The notes under the pieces were generated by a model that was not told where the DNA came from, ran no database searches, and saw only the letters and a program-made list of their open reading frames with translations. This document shows, one piece after another, positions 8,443 to 20,967 of a stretch of DNA of 64,000 bases (position 1 is its first letter; the number at the start of each line of letters is the position of its first letter). Source of the stretch: Pseudomonadota bacterium (GTDB lineage Bacteria; Pseudomonadota; Gammaproteobacteria; Steroidobacterales; Steroidobacteraceae); contig JAJZDX010000015.1 in NCBI GenBank assembly GCA_021805865.1, positions 55,387 through 119,386 on the forward strand. Reading direction: 5' to 3'. Both the position numbers and the translations under genes were made by a program.

Positions 8443-9288
8443 TCAGGTCGATTTGGGCTCCGTGCGATAGCCGCCGCGGGCGGCGGCCATCCGGTGCGCC
8501 GCGGCGCGCAGCACCCAGGGGGCGAATCGCTCCAGCGCGACGAACAGCTTGCCGTGGCCGGTGATGATGACTTCCCTGCGCCCCAGGGCGATGGCACGCA
8601 GCATCTGGCTCACCGCATGCCGCCTGTCCGCGACCAGCCAGCCGGGCATGGGTTCTGCGGCGTCGGCGTGCAGTTGACCCTGGTTGTCGACGCGGCGGAT
8701 GTTGCTCTCGACGAATCCGGGGCTGATCAGAGTGACCCGCACCCCCATGAGCGCAAGCTCCGGCGTGATGGAGTTGGCCAGCGCCCGCACGGCAAACTTG
8801 CTCATCGCATACGGGGAGGCGCCGGGCGAAGCGGTCCACCCCGCCACGCTGCCGACGATCACCATCTGGCCGCGGGTCTTGACCACTTCGGGCAGCGCCG
8901 CGTGCAGCGTGCGCAACACTCCGAATACGTTGGTCTCGAACTGGCGGCGGTAATCCTCCACGGCCAGCTTGGCGAAATTGCCGACGACTCCGAAGCCGGC
9001 ATTGGCGATGACGATGTCGAGTCTGCCCCTGCGCAGAATGGTCTCTGCGACGGCGCGCGGCGGGTCTTCGTCCCGCGTTACGTCGCAGTCGATGACCAAC
9101 GGCGCCACGCCGCCGGCTTCGCGGATCCCGCGGCTCACCTCCTCCAGCCGCTCGGTGCGGCGCGCGGCCAGCGTGAGCACGGCTCCCGCCCGTGCGAGCT
9201 GGCAGGCCAGCTCTTCACCGATCCCGGAGGAGGCCCCGGTGATGAGGACGATCTTCTCGTGAAAGCTCTCTTCTGTACCCGCACGCAT
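8443..9288 (-). CDS. Short-chain dehydrogenase/reductase
   Basis: A 281-residue classical SDR. The NAD(P)-binding motif TGASSGIG is near residues 17-24, an NAG motif (IANAGFG) follows, then Ser (VGSVAGW) and the catalytic YxxxK as YAMSK near residue 160. An Arg-rich segment after the first strand (AARRTERL) favours NADP(H). The C-terminal extension with 'VIITGHGKLFVALERFAPWVL' is of the kind seen in SDRs acting on lipids or steroids, but the substrate cannot be read from sequence. Single gene, convergent with the MoxR operon and divergent from the REC-EAL gene. Confidence 0.88.
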   Translation of the reverse strand: MRAGTEESFHEKIVLITGASSGIGEELACQLARAGAVLTLAARRTERLEEVSRGIREAGGVAPLVIDCDVTRDEDPPRAVAETILRRGRLDIVIANAGFGVVGNFAKLAVEDYRRQFETNVFGVLRTLHAALPEVVKTRGQMVIVGSVAGWTASPGASPYAMSKFAVRALANSITPELALMGVRVTLISPGFVESNIRRVDNQGQLHADAAEPMPGWLVADRRHAVSQMLRAIALGRREVIITGHGKLFVALERFAPWVLRAAAHRMAAARGGYRTEPKST

Positions 9289-9635
9289 GTTGACTCCATG
9301 GGTTCTCAGCTTCGATCGACTCCCCGCACCTGCCCCGGGGGCAGGTGCGCGTCTTGCAAGGTGTGGCGGCTCCCTGCCGGTATTCTACCGATGCCGGGCA
9401 CATACACCGGCGGATGGGCCTTCTGCCGCCCCCCCCGCCCGGCGCAAGTCACGCCCGCGTCCCGGCCCTTGACCCGAGCCCGTTCGGCAATGCTCACGGC
9501 GGTATACATAATGCCCCCGCCGGCGCGGGTGCCGCCAGGTGTTTGACGTCGCGGAAGGCCGGGCATATAAAGGAGGCCGTGAACAGGGGGTAATAAGAAG
9601 AACGACATTTCCAGGATAAAAGGGGAGCGAGCACG
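9289..9635. promoter_or_regulatory. Divergent intergenic region before the REC-EAL gene
   Basis: 347 bases between the divergent SDR and REC-EAL genes, with no protein-coding frame of quality. It contains an uninterrupted C tract at about 9429-9436 and a comparatively AT-rich patch ('ggtatacataatg', about 9501-9513) that could be a -10 region. The ribosome-binding site for the REC-EAL gene is GGGGAG, 9 bases before the ATG at 9636. Confidence 0.4.
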
Positions 9636-10748
9636 ATGCGCGTTCTGGTTGTCGAAGACGATGCAAATCTGCGCCCGGCTTTGCGGGCGGCATTGGAGCG
9701 AGGAGGCTACCGCGTACAGGAGGCCGAGAGCGGCAGCGAAGCGCTGCGGAGGATGACCGAAGGCGATTACGACGCCGCGGTCGTCGATTTTCAATTGCCG
9801 CCTCCCGACGGTCTCGAGGTCCTCAAGCAGTTGCGCCTTGTGCAGCCGCGGTGCGTGCGCGTCCTGATGTCAGGAGTTCTCGACCTGCCGGCGGTCATGA
9901 GCGCGGTCAACCGGGGAGAGGTCTCGCGCATCATCGCCAAGCCCTTCCGCCTGGAAGCGATATTGACCACGCTCGAGGAGGCGATCTGCGCGCGCAGCCG
10001 CCTGGAGGAACTCTGTGTGGGTGCTCGCCGGGACGGATTCGAGCTGCAGCGCCGCCACCTGGAGGAATGCTTCAGCGGCGATCTGATGCGGCTCGCGGTA
10101 CAGCCCATCGTCGATGCCGGCACGGGTGCGGTACGCGGCTACGAGGCGCTGCTGCGCAGCCGCCATGCGGTACTCGATACACCGATGCGGGTCATCGCCG
10201 CCGCGGAATCCCACGACATGCTCGGCCGGTTGGGCGACTGGGTGACGTCGGCCGCCGCGCGCTGGCTCGATCTGCTGCCCGCCGGCGCCAACCTGTTCAT
10301 CAATGTCCATCCAAACGAGCTGTCCGACCTGGATGCGGTCAGGCACCGGTTCGAGGCCCTGCGGCCCTGGACCGAGCGGATCGTTCTGGAGATCACCGAG
10401 CGCGGCAGCGTGCTGGAGCTCGCGGGCTGGCAGGAGACGCTCGGATGGCTGTCATCGGCCGGGTTCCGCATCGCGGTCGACGATCTGGGCTCGGGATACA
10501 ACTCGCTGTCGGTGCTGGCGGAGTTGCAGCCGGCGTTCATGAAGGTCGACATGAGCATCGTGCACCACATCGACCGCGAGGAGCGCAAGCAGCGCCTGGT
10601 CGACCTGCTGGCGCGATTCGCCAGGGCCACGGCGAGCCGGCTGATCCTCGAGGGCATCGAGACCGACGCCGAGGCCAGCACCGCCCGGCGCCTCGGCGTC
10701 GACCTGCTTCAGGGCTACTTCTTCGGCAAGCCTTCCTTCACCGTTTGA
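9636..10748 (+). CDS. Response regulator with EAL phosphodiesterase domain
   Basis: A 370-residue two-domain protein. Residues 1-115 are a receiver domain (acidic pair ED at 8-9, phospho-acceptor Asp51 in VVDFQLP, Ser79 and Lys102 in AKPF). Residues about 145-365 are an EAL domain with E170-A-L, FINVHPN, LEITERG, DDLGSGYNSL, KVDMS, EGIET and QGYFFGKP. All residues usually needed for metal binding and c-di-GMP hydrolysis appear present, though DDFG is DDLG here. It should therefore lower c-di-GMP when phosphorylated. It is convergent with the hybrid kinase at 10781-13591 (33-base gap), a plausible but unproven partner. Confidence 0.92.
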   Translation: MRVLVVEDDANLRPALRAALERGGYRVQEAESGSEALRRMTEGDYDAAVVDFQLPPPDGLEVLKQLRLVQPRCVRVLMSGVLDLPAVMSAVNRGEVSRIIAKPFRLEAILTTLEEAICARSRLEELCVGARRDGFELQRRHLEECFSGDLMRLAVQPIVDAGTGAVRGYEALLRSRHAVLDTPMRVIAAAESHDMLGRLGDWVTSAAARWLDLLPAGANLFINVHPNELSDLDAVRHRFEALRPWTERIVLEITERGSVLELAGWQETLGWLSSAGFRIAVDDLGSGYNSLSVLAELQPAFMKVDMSIVHHIDREERKQRLVDLLARFARATASRLILEGIETDAEASTARRLGVDLLQGYFFGKPSFTV

Positions 10749-10780
10749 GGCCCGCCGCGCCGGCTCCCGCCGAGCGCGGA

Positions 10781-13591
10781 TCAGCCGGAACGATCAGGGC
10801 GCAGCGCCAACGCCTCGCGCAGCTCACGCAGCTTCGGCGGCTTGGTGAGAACCCGATCGACGTGGGGCGGCACGTCCCCTTCGTCGACCAGCCTTCGGCC
10901 CCAGCCCGTCAGCAGCAGCACCAGGGTCTCGGGGCACGCCGCCCGCACGGCCACCGCCACCTGGCGCCCGTCGATCTGCGGCATGCCGAGGTCCGTTATC
11001 ACCACATCGAAGGGCTCACCGGCCGCCTGCGCGGCGCGGAAGGCATCGATGCCGGCCTGTCCGCCATCGGCCGCCGTCACGTCGTGGCCATCGACCGCCA
11101 AGGCCTCGCGCAGCGACTTGAGAACGATCGGATCGTCATCCACCAACAGGATGCGCTTCGGAGAGACGACCTGTATCGGCTGCACACCGGTGGTCACACC
11201 GTCGCAGATATCCGTCACCGGGAAACTGAGCGTCACCCGGGTGCCGCAGCCCACTACGCTAGTCACGTCGATGTCGCCTCCGTGACGCTGCATCGCGCCG
11301 TACACCATGGCCAGCCCCAGACCGGTGCCCCGCTCTCCCTTGGTCGTGAAAAACGGCTCCAGGCACCTGCTTCGGGTCTGCTCGTCCATGCCGACGCCGG
11401 TGTCGGCCACCACCAGTTGGATCAGCCGGCGCGCCGGCGCGCCCGACTGCTCCGGCTCGTGCAGCCGGGTCTCGAGCGACAACCGGCCCCCGCGCGGCAT
11501 CGCATCCACGGCGTTGAACACCAGATTGACCACCGCATCGCGCAGCTCGGTCTCGATGCCGGAAACCGCGGGCAGAGCCGGCGCCAGGCGCGTCTCGAGC
11601 GCGATCTGCAGCCCTCGCCGCTGTGGGATGTCGCTCCAGCGGGCATGAGTGAGGTCGATCACCTGCTCCACCAGCCGGTTGAGGTCCACGGGCAGAAATT
11701 GCTGCTGCGGCTCGCGTGCGCGGTAGAACTCGCGCATGCGGGCCACGGTCTGCCCGACCTGCTCGGTGGCGCGCTGGATGACCTCGAGGGATTTCCTGGC
11801 ACGCGCATCGATCCCCGGCTCCTCCAGCAGCAGGTCGGTGTAAAGCATGATCGGGGAGATCGCGTTGTTGATGTCGTGGGCGATGCCGCTCGCCATCGTC
11901 CCCAGCGCGAGCAACCGCTCCTGCTGCAGCACCGCCTGCTGGGTCTGCCGCAGGTCATCATAGGCGCGCTGCAGCGCCTGGTGAAGCTGCGCTTGGTGGG
12001 CGGCAAGCGCCACGTGCTCGCTCAGCTGGCGCAGGAACTCGCAATCGCTGCTGCTGAAGCTCTCAGGCTGGCGCCGCGCGGCGAGCAACACCCCGAACAC
12101 TCGGCTCTCGAAGCGCAGCGGCGCCGCCACCAGCGAGCCGAGTCCCCCGCGCGCGAGCCGCTGGGAAAACGGGAAGCGGATGGCGCGCAGATCGGGCTCG
12201 TAGACGAGCTCGCCGCGCACACAGCGCGACAAGCCGTTCTGATCGATGTCGATCCGCGCGTGCTCGCTCATCGCCAGCTCGTTGGCGAGGGAAAAGCTTC
12301 GCACCCCGACCCGGGCGACGGTCAATCGGGGATCATCCGGCTCGCGCAGGCAGATCGAGCAGAACTCGAGCCTCAGATGCTCCTCGACGGCCCGGATGAC
12401 GACCTGGAATATGCTGTCGACGTCCTGGCGCTCGCCCATGGCGCGCGTGATGTTGCCGAGCAGGCTCAGGCGCGCGATCTGTGCCTCGAGCTTCAACCGC
12501 CCCTGCCTGCGCTCGGTCACATCGCTCGCCGCGCCGAACCACTCGACGATGCCGCCCTTGTCGTCCTTCAGGGGGACGGCGCGCGAGGAGGTCCATCCGA
12601 GAGTGCCGTCCGCACGGCGCACCCGATGCTCGAGCTGGAACATGCTCTGGGTGCGGATCGCCTCCTCGATTGCGGCCATTACGCGGGGCTGATCCTCCTC
12701 CGGGATGTACTTGTCCAGCCAGGTGCGGCTCGAATCGGCCTGATCGGCGATGAAGTTGCGGCCCTGAAGGTGGCGCATCTCGGTCCAGTCGGGGCTCATC
12801 TGGTATACGACTTCCGAGGTGGCGTTGACGAACGCGCGGAAACGACGCTCGCTGTCGGCAAGGGAGTCGTTCGCGCGCTCGAGCTCGGCAGAACGCTGCG
12901 CGATGCGCGTCTCGAGCTCGCTGTTGAGCGCACGCAATGCCTGCTCGGCGCGCCGGCGCCCCGCCAGATCCCGCCGAATCGCGAGCAGGGACAGCGTGGC
13001 AACGGCGAACGCGATGCCCCCTGCACTCGCCAGCGTGATCCGCGTCCACACCGTAACCGCGTGGATCCGCCGGTGGCGCGCGGCGAGCAGCCCGCGCTCG
13101 GTCGCGCGCATCCGCCCGATCAGCCGCCCGATCGCAGCCTCGGTGTCCCGGTTCGCTACGACGAGAATCTCCTCCTGCATGGCGTTCGCAAACCCTCGAG
13201 TGCGGCGCAGATCGATCAGCCGGTTGAGCTCTCCCATGCGTCGCTCGATGAGTGGCTCGAGCGCCGCAAGCCGGCGCTGCTCGAGAATGTCGTTGGCCGT
13301 GAGGAATTTGAGATGCGCGTAGGCCCGCGCCACGTGCCGGGTGGCGAGGCGGTACGGGCCGAGAATGGTCGCGTTGCCCGTGATGAGATAGGCGCGCTCG
13401 GCCGCTTCGGCGGCGGTGACGGCGGCGGTCAGCGTTTGAAGCCCATCGAGCACCGACCGGGCGTGGCTGCCCCGGCGGGCATCCACGGTGAGCCGCCCCA
13501 GGCTGAGGAACGACAGCACCGAGATCAGCACCACGCAGGCAAGCGCGAATGCAAAGCCCGCCTGGGTCTTGCGCTCCGTTGACCATTCCAT
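10781..13591 (-). CDS. CHASE3-PAS-GAF hybrid sensor histidine kinase
   Basis: A 936-residue membrane-bound hybrid kinase. Order of parts: membrane segment (about 12-30), CHASE3-type extracellular helical sensor (about 35-180, with AEAAERAYLITGN), second membrane segment (about 190-210), coiled coil, PAS domain (about 260-380), GAF domain (about 395-545), and HisKA with the H-box GIAHDINNAISP near 600. Then come a HATPase with N-box and GTGLGLAMVYG, and a C-terminal receiver with DDDP and the acceptor in VITDLGMP. The start MEWSTERK (13591) has AGGGGG upstream; longer in-frame starts would add an Arg-rich stretch. It probably signals to its own receiver and to a separate regulator. Confidence 0.92.
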   Translation of the reverse strand: MEWSTERKTQAGFAFALACVVLISVLSFLSLGRLTVDARRGSHARSVLDGLQTLTAAVTAAEAAERAYLITGNATILGPYRLATRHVARAYAHLKFLTANDILEQRRLAALEPLIERRMGELNRLIDLRRTRGFANAMQEEILVVANRDTEAAIGRLIGRMRATERGLLAARHRRIHAVTVWTRITLASAGGIAFAVATLSLLAIRRDLAGRRRAEQALRALNSELETRIAQRSAELERANDSLADSERRFRAFVNATSEVVYQMSPDWTEMRHLQGRNFIADQADSSRTWLDKYIPEEDQPRVMAAIEEAIRTQSMFQLEHRVRRADGTLGWTSSRAVPLKDDKGGIVEWFGAASDVTERRQGRLKLEAQIARLSLLGNITRAMGERQDVDSIFQVVIRAVEEHLRLEFCSICLREPDDPRLTVARVGVRSFSLANELAMSEHARIDIDQNGLSRCVRGELVYEPDLRAIRFPFSQRLARGGLGSLVAAPLRFESRVFGVLLAARRQPESFSSSDCEFLRQLSEHVALAAHQAQLHQALQRAYDDLRQTQQAVLQQERLLALGTMASGIAHDINNAISPIMLYTDLLLEEPGIDARARKSLEVIQRATEQVGQTVARMREFYRAREPQQQFLPVDLNRLVEQVIDLTHARWSDIPQRRGLQIALETRLAPALPAVSGIETELRDAVVNLVFNAVDAMPRGGRLSLETRLHEPEQSGAPARRLIQLVVADTGVGMDEQTRSRCLEPFFTTKGERGTGLGLAMVYGAMQRHGGDIDVTSVVGCGTRVTLSFPVTDICDGVTTGVQPIQVVSPKRILLVDDDPIVLKSLREALAVDGHDVTAADGGQAGIDAFRAAQAAGEPFDVVITDLGMPQIDGRQVAVAVRAACPETLVLLLTGWGRRLVDEGDVPPHVDRVLTKPPKLRELREALALRPDRSG

Positions 13592-13763
13592 GCCTGCCCC
13601 CTGCATCCGGCTCACCCTCGGACGCTTGGATGTGATTCTTGGCGGCCCTATCGTAATACGATACGCGGAAGACGGCCGCCATGCCAGGGGCGGCCGCCGG
13701 TGCACGAGAGATCGCACAGGCGGCAAGAGCCCCGTACCGCGGGGATGGCGACACTCGGAGAAG

Positions 13764-14717
13764 CTACTCCAGCGCGCCCCGCAGGCGCAGCCCCGTGCCA
13801 TCCGGAGCGGCGAGGCGCGGTGAAGGGCTGCCCTCGACTTCGCCGAAATGGCGGCGCTCGTTCCAGGCGCGGCTCGCCTCTTCGATTTCCGCGGGGTGGC
13901 GCGCCACGAAGTTCCACCACAGCAGGATTTCCTCGCCGAAGGGCTCGCCGCCGATCAGCATCAAACGGCTCGCCGCGCAGCACTCGAGCCGCAGATGCCG
14001 CCGCCCGGTGCCAAGATACACCAGGGTGTCGGGCCCGAGCGCCTCGCACGCCACGCGCACCTCGCCGTTCAGCACCAGGACGGCGTGCTCGAAGTGCGGC
14101 TCGAGCGCCAGGTCCATGCAGGCGGCGCCGCCGGCCGCCAGATCGAGTCCGACGAGCGGGGAGTGAATCTCGGCCGGCGCGCGCCGGCCGAGGTGGGAGC
14201 CGGCGAGCACGGTCAGCCGGAAGCCGCCGTCGCTCATCGCCGGCAGGTCCGGATAGTGTTGGAACGTGGGCGCCCGGCGGCGCTGCGCCTCGGGCAAAGC
14301 GATCCACAACTGAACCGCGTGCAGCCTGCCACGGTCCTGCGACGCGGTGTCTTCGGAATGGGCGATACCGTCTCCGGCGGTCATCAGATTGACCTCGCCC
14401 GGACGAATCGGCTGCGTGTAACCCAGGCTGTCGCGATGCGTGATCTCCCCTTCGATCATCCAGGTGAAGGTCTGCAGGCCGATGTGCGGATGCGGACCCA
14501 CGTGCAGGCCGTGCCCGGCCGGATGCTCGATCGGGCCGATGTGATCGAGGAAACACCAGGCGCCGACCGTGCGGCGCCGGCGGCTGGGAAGGGCCCGATG
14601 GATCGGCAGCTCCCCGACTTCGGCGGCGCGCGTTTCGATGCGCTCCAGCACCGGTCGGCCGGGACAAGGCGTATCGCGGGATTCCGGCAGCACGGCATGA
14701 CGCTCGGTGTCGCTCAT
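13764..14717 (-). CDS. Pirin-family cupin protein
   Basis: A 317-residue bicupin of the pirin family. The N-terminal cupin has the metal-binding signature HVGPHPHIGLQTFTWM and GDGIAHSE; the C-terminal cupin ends with the conserved GGEPFGEEILLWWNFV. Pirins bind Fe(II) or other metals and some have quercetin 2,3-dioxygenase activity. The start MSDTERHAV at 14717 follows GGAGATG; in-frame extension upstream is rich in Arg and Pro. Divergent from the sugar kinase across 239 bases, with no clear functional link. Confidence 0.92.
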   Translation of the reverse strand: MSDTERHAVLPESRDTPCPGRPVLERIETRAAEVGELPIHRALPSRRRRTVGAWCFLDHIGPIEHPAGHGLHVGPHPHIGLQTFTWMIEGEITHRDSLGYTQPIRPGEVNLMTAGDGIAHSEDTASQDRGRLHAVQLWIALPEAQRRRAPTFQHYPDLPAMSDGGFRLTVLAGSHLGRRAPAEIHSPLVGLDLAAGGAACMDLALEPHFEHAVLVLNGEVRVACEALGPDTLVYLGTGRRHLRLECCAASRLMLIGGEPFGEEILLWWNFVARHPAEIEEASRAWNERRHFGEVEGSPSPRLAAPDGTGLRLRGALE

Positions 14718-14956
14718 GAATTCATCTCCGTGTGGCGTACGGCATGGCACCGATCCTCGCGGTGCCGGAGGGGCCCGAACAAGGCGTCTCCCCGGCAGCG
14801 GGCGCGGCGCCAAGCATAGCCGAGCGCCGGGGACGGCACCACGTCGTGCGCGAGCGCGCCGGCGCCTCGGTCATCGGATGCGCGTGCATGGATCTGCGGT
14901 TGCGTATTTCCCAAGCCGGCTTGCGCCGCGGTATGCCACCGGCTACCTTCCCCGAC

Positions 14957-15964
14957 ATGTCCCGCGTCGTCTGTTTCGGGGAGTTATTGATCCGCCTGTC
15001 CTCGCCGGGACACGCCCTCCTGACGCAGGCGCCGGCACTGGAGTTGCACGTGGGCGGCGCGGAAGCCAACGTCGCCATCGCGCTCGCGTGCCTGGGCCAC
15101 CCGGCGCGGATGGTGAGCGCCGTTCCCGACAATCCTCTCGGGCAGCGCGCCGTCGAATTCCTCAGGGCCCACGGCGTCGACTGCGATGCGGTCCAGGTCC
15201 GCCCGGGCCGCATGGGGCTGTACCTGCACTCCCCGGGCGTGGGCCTGCGGCCGGCGCAGATCCTCTACGATCGCGCCGGATCGGCCTTTGCAGCCGCTCC
15301 GCCCGACTGCTTCGACTGGGACCGCGCGCTCGAGGGCGCCGGGAGACTGCACGTCTCGGGGGTGACGGCGGCCGTCGCAGCGGGCCCGGCGCAGGCGGCG
15401 CTCCACGCGGTGCGCGCCGCGCAGGCCCGGGGCGTTGCGCTCTCCTTCGACTGCAACTTTCGCGCGAGCCTCTGGGCTTCCCGCGGCGCGGAGCCGCGCC
15501 CGGTCCTCACTCCACTGATCGAGCCTGCGGATGTGTTGTTCGGCAACCATCGCGATGCCTCCCTGCTGCTCGGTCGCGCGTTTCCCGGCGAGAGCGCGCA
15601 GGAGCGCCGCGAGGCGGCGCTCGCGCTGTTCGCCGCGTTTCCGGGCCTGCGGCTCATCGCCTCGACGCTGCGCCGGGTCGACAGCGCGGACTGTCACCGG
15701 ATCGCCGCCCGCATCGACACGAGGGACGGCGAGCTCGAGACGGAACAGATCGCCCTGACCGGCGTCGTGGAGCGGATCGGCGCGGGAGACGCTTTTGCCG
15801 CCGGCGTGCTGCATGCGCTCGCCACGGATGGCGAACCCCGACACATCGCCGAGACCGGACTCGCGCTGGCGTGCCTGAAGCATTTCCTGCCGGGAGATGC
15901 GAGCACCTTGACCGAAGCGCAGCTGCGCTCGGCCTGCGCGGGCGGACTCGACGTGCGGCGCTGA
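14957..15964 (+). CDS. PfkB-family sugar kinase, 2-keto-3-deoxygluconate kinase-like
   Basis: A 335-residue PfkB/ribokinase-family protein. Near the N-terminus is HVGGAEANVAIALACLG; the C-terminal signature VERIGAGDAFAAGVLHAL contains the GAGD anion hole and catalytic Asp. The segment LSFDCNFRASLW resembles 2-keto-3-deoxygluconate kinases (D-N-x-R), which phosphorylate KDG in Entner-Doudoroff-type sugar acid catabolism. No KDPG aldolase or uronate gene is adjacent, so the substrate stays inferred. The ATG at 14957 begins SRVVCFGELLIRL, the family's usual first strand; the frame is open upstream without coding character. Confidence 0.82.
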   Translation: MSRVVCFGELLIRLSSPGHALLTQAPALELHVGGAEANVAIALACLGHPARMVSAVPDNPLGQRAVEFLRAHGVDCDAVQVRPGRMGLYLHSPGVGLRPAQILYDRAGSAFAAAPPDCFDWDRALEGAGRLHVSGVTAAVAAGPAQAALHAVRAAQARGVALSFDCNFRASLWASRGAEPRPVLTPLIEPADVLFGNHRDASLLLGRAFPGESAQERREAALALFAAFPGLRLIASTLRRVDSADCHRIAARIDTRDGELETEQIALTGVVERIGAGDAFAAGVLHALATDGEPRHIAETGLALACLKHFLPGDASTLTEAQLRSACAGGLDVRR

Positions 15965-15987
15965 CCAGCCACCGGCAACAGGATGAC

Positions 15988-18366
<2,379 letters not shown>

Positions 18367-18506
18367 TGGGAACCGGGAGAGACGAAAGGGAACGGCACTA
18401 TGCGCAAACGGCCGATGGACAACAAGACTTGCGAAACGACCGCCGGATGGCCTATGGCGCTCGAACCGATGGCGGGTGCGTCCGGGTTCTAGTAGGCTGC
18501 ACCCAA

Positions 18507-19937
18507 ATGGAGACTCGCCGGTCGAAAGTCGCTCCATTCGACGATTTCCGCCGGGGCGCCGCCCTGGCGCTGGCGCTGCGCGCCATCACCGCGCCACGCC
18601 GCTATATCCGCCCCTGGTATCTCGCGTATCTGCTGCTCGGGATGGTCACCTCGGGACTGCTGCCGGTCCTGCTGCCCCTGACGGTCGAGGGTCTCTCCCA
18701 CAGCCTCGCTACCGTGGCCTACGTCATGGGGGCATACAATTTCGGTCTGTTGACCTCCCCGCTGTGGGGCATGCTGGCCGAGCGCATCAAGGCGTACCGC
18801 AAGCTGTTCCTCGGGAGCTTTCTGCTCACGGCCGCCGGTACGCTCGGCATGCTTGCGCTGAGAGGTCTTCCGTCCTGGCTGGTTGCGGCTTTCGCACTGG
18901 GCGCGGGCTCGGGAGGCGCGGCGACGCTGGCGACGCTGTTCATCGTCGATTTCGCGCCCCGGACCGAATGGGAGCCGCGCATCGGCTGGCTGCAGACCTT
19001 CAATGCCGCCGGCCAGGTCGCGGGGCTGATGCTGGCCGCGGCATTCACGGGAGGGGATTTCGCGCCCGCGCTGTGGGTCTGCGTCACATTCCTGCTGTTG
19101 GCCATGGCGGTGGGCGGCATCGGCCTGCCGGGCTCGCCCGGCGCTTCGGGCGACGCCACCGAGCCCCCGCACCTGCATCTCAATGTTCGGGCGCTCGCCC
19201 TGTTTCCGAAGCTGATCCTCCCCTCCGGCATCGACCTGCATGTCTACCATCTGAACCTGCACGGGTTGCGCAGACTCCCGCAGACCCTCGGCACCCCGTT
19301 CGGACGGTTCCTGCTCTCGTGGTTCGTGTTCGCTTTCGCCGTCGCGGCGTTTTTTTCCTACTTCCCGCTCATGCTGGCGGAAGGCTATGGCATCGCCGCC
19401 CACACAAGCGCGATGATCTACGCGCTGACTGCGGCCCTGGGCATCGGGCTTTACGTCCTCACCAGTCGCCTGACGGCCCGGTACGGCCCCGGCCGCGTCT
19501 ATCGCGCAGGCCTGGTGTTGCGCATCAGCGGCTTCGGTCTGCTGCTCGCGCCGTTTGTGATCGCAATGGGCGGGCGGTCGCTGCTCGGGGCGCTGGGCTT
19601 TGCGCTGATCGTCATCGCCTGGCCTGTGTTGAGCGTCTCGGGAACCGACCTCGGCGCGAGCCTGACGCCGTTCAGCGAGGGCGCGGCCGTCGGGCTGCTG
19701 AACGCCGCCCTCGCGCTCGCCACGGCCCTCGGAATCGTCGTCAGCGGCCCGCTGGTCGCCCGCTGGGGTTACGAGACCATTCCCGCGACCGCGATAGCCG
19801 GACTCGCCGTCTCGCTCTGGCTCGGGATGGACGCGCCAAGCCGCGGCACACCTCGGAGGAGCCGCCCGGGCCGACCGGGCGCCGAGCACCCGGCAGGGGA
19901 CGGCGGGAAGAGCGGGCTACGACTGGTCAGTGGATAA
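18507..19937 (+). CDS. MFS transporter
   Basis: A 476-residue major facilitator with about twelve hydrophobic segments between residues 35 and 445, a loop-2 motif of the type [12 protein letters not shown] and a central cytoplasmic loop (about 220-265). The first gene of a two-gene unit: its stop codon overlaps the start of the PanE-like reductase gene, so the two are likely co-translated. Substrate cannot be predicted; export of a small molecule modified by the reductase is one possibility. The start METRRSK was preferred over upstream codons that lie in sequence antisense to the Tex start. Confidence 0.85.
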   Translation: METRRSKVAPFDDFRRGAALALALRAITAPRRYIRPWYLAYLLLGMVTSGLLPVLLPLTVEGLSHSLATVAYVMGAYNFGLLTSPLWGMLAERIKAYRKLFLGSFLLTAAGTLGMLALRGLPSWLVAAFALGAGSGGAATLATLFIVDFAPRTEWEPRIGWLQTFNAAGQVAGLMLAAAFTGGDFAPALWVCVTFLLLAMAVGGIGLPGSPGASGDATEPPHLHLNVRALALFPKLILPSGIDLHVYHLNLHGLRRLPQTLGTPFGRFLLSWFVFAFAVAAFFSYFPLMLAEGYGIAAHTSAMIYALTAALGIGLYVLTSRLTARYGPGRVYRAGLVLRISGFGLLLAPFVIAMGGRSLLGALGFALIVIAWPVLSVSGTDLGASLTPFSEGAAVGLLNAALALATALGIVVSGPLVARWGYETIPATAIAGLAVSLWLGMDAPSRGTPRRSRPGRPGAEHPAGDGGKSGLRLVSG

Positions 19938-20925
19938 CTCGGACATGACACGAACCGAAATCGCCATTCTGGGTTCCGGAGCCCTCGGCTCCATCCTCGC
20001 GGCGCATCTCGCGGCGGCCGGACACTCCGTGGCCGTGCTCGCGCGCGGCGAGCGCGCAAGGAACATCAAGGAGCAGGGACTGCGCATCAGGGGCCTTGCA
20101 CAGATCTCGACTCCCGTAGCGCTGATCACGGAGCCATCGGAGCTGCGGGCGGCCGAGGTCTTGATCGTTGCGACGAAGACACCCGGCACGGAGGCCGCAC
20201 TCGAGCGCCTGCGGCACGTCGAGGTGGCCGTGACGTTCTCGGTCCAGAACGGAGTGTTGAAAGATGAGCTGCTGGCGCGGACCTTCGGCGCGGACCACGT
20301 GCTCGGCGCGCTCGCGGACACGAGTGGAGAGCTGCTTCCCTCCGGCGAAGTGCTGTTCACGCGCAACGTGAGCTTGCCGCTCGGCGAGCTCACGGGCAGC
20401 ACCGGCCGCGCGGCGCGGATCGCGGCGATGATCGATGCCGCGGGCATCAGGTCCTGCGCCGTGACCGACATCGTGGCGAGGGAGTGGAGCAAGTTCACCG
20501 CCTGGGTGTCGCTCATGAGCCTGGCGGTGGTGACGAGGTCCGCCACCTGGCGTTACCTGAGCGACCCGGACTGCGCGCTCGTGCTCGTCCGGATCACCCG
20601 CGAGGTCGCCCGGCTCGCCGAGGCGCAGGGGGTGACGCTGAGAGAGGAAGGGATTCTGTTCCCCCTGCGCACCGTCCTGCAGGCCCCGGAGGCCGAAGCC
20701 GTGCAGGCGGTCCGGGCAACCGGAGAAAGGCTGCGCTCGGACGCCCCCGACCATCGCATGTCGTCCCTTCAGGATCTCGAAGCGGGCCGCCCGCTCGAAG
20801 TCGATGAGACTCTGGGTCATGCGGCGCGCAAGGCGTCGGAGCTGCGCCTTTCTCTGCCGCTGCTCGAAGCCACGCATCGCCTGGTCGCGGGAATCGATCG
20901 GCTGCGCACCGCAGGGGATTTCTGA
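19930..20925 (+). CDS. Ketopantoate reductase (PanE/ApbA)-family protein
   Basis: A 331-residue reductase of the PanE/ApbA type. The Rossmann motif GSGALGS is near residue 15, KTPGTEAAL follows the domain, and the C-terminal helical domain carries the family's EWSKF and 'SSLQDLEAGRPLEVDETLG' motif. Members reduce 2-oxo acids such as ketopantoate with NADPH, but many homologues outside pantothenate operons act on other substrates; no pan gene is nearby. GTG at 19930 overlaps the MFS stop by 8 bases; ATG at 19945 is an equally possible start. Confidence 0.85.
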   Translation: MDNSDMTRTEIAILGSGALGSILAAHLAAAGHSVAVLARGERARNIKEQGLRIRGLAQISTPVALITEPSELRAAEVLIVATKTPGTEAALERLRHVEVAVTFSVQNGVLKDELLARTFGADHVLGALADTSGELLPSGEVLFTRNVSLPLGELTGSTGRAARIAAMIDAAGIRSCAVTDIVAREWSKFTAWVSLMSLAVVTRSATWRYLSDPDCALVLVRITREVARLAEAQGVTLREEGILFPLRTVLQAPEAEAVQAVRATGERLRSDAPDHRMSSLQDLEAGRPLEVDETLGHAARKASELRLSLPLLEATHRLVAGIDRLRTAGDF

Positions 20926-20967
20926 TCCGGCGTCTCAGGCCGCGGCAGGATTCCGAATTGCGGCCAT

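Noticed and set aside
9429..9436. Run of C residues before the REC-EAL gene as a phase-variable tract
   Set aside because: It lies in a non-coding gap far from the start codon, and nothing else suggests phase variation.
9851..13582. A 1243-codon plus-strand open frame and other long frames antisense to the hybrid kinase
   Set aside because: It lies opposite well-defined REC-EAL and kinase genes, has Arg/Gly/Ala-rich composition typical of antisense frames in GC-rich DNA, and shows no domain.
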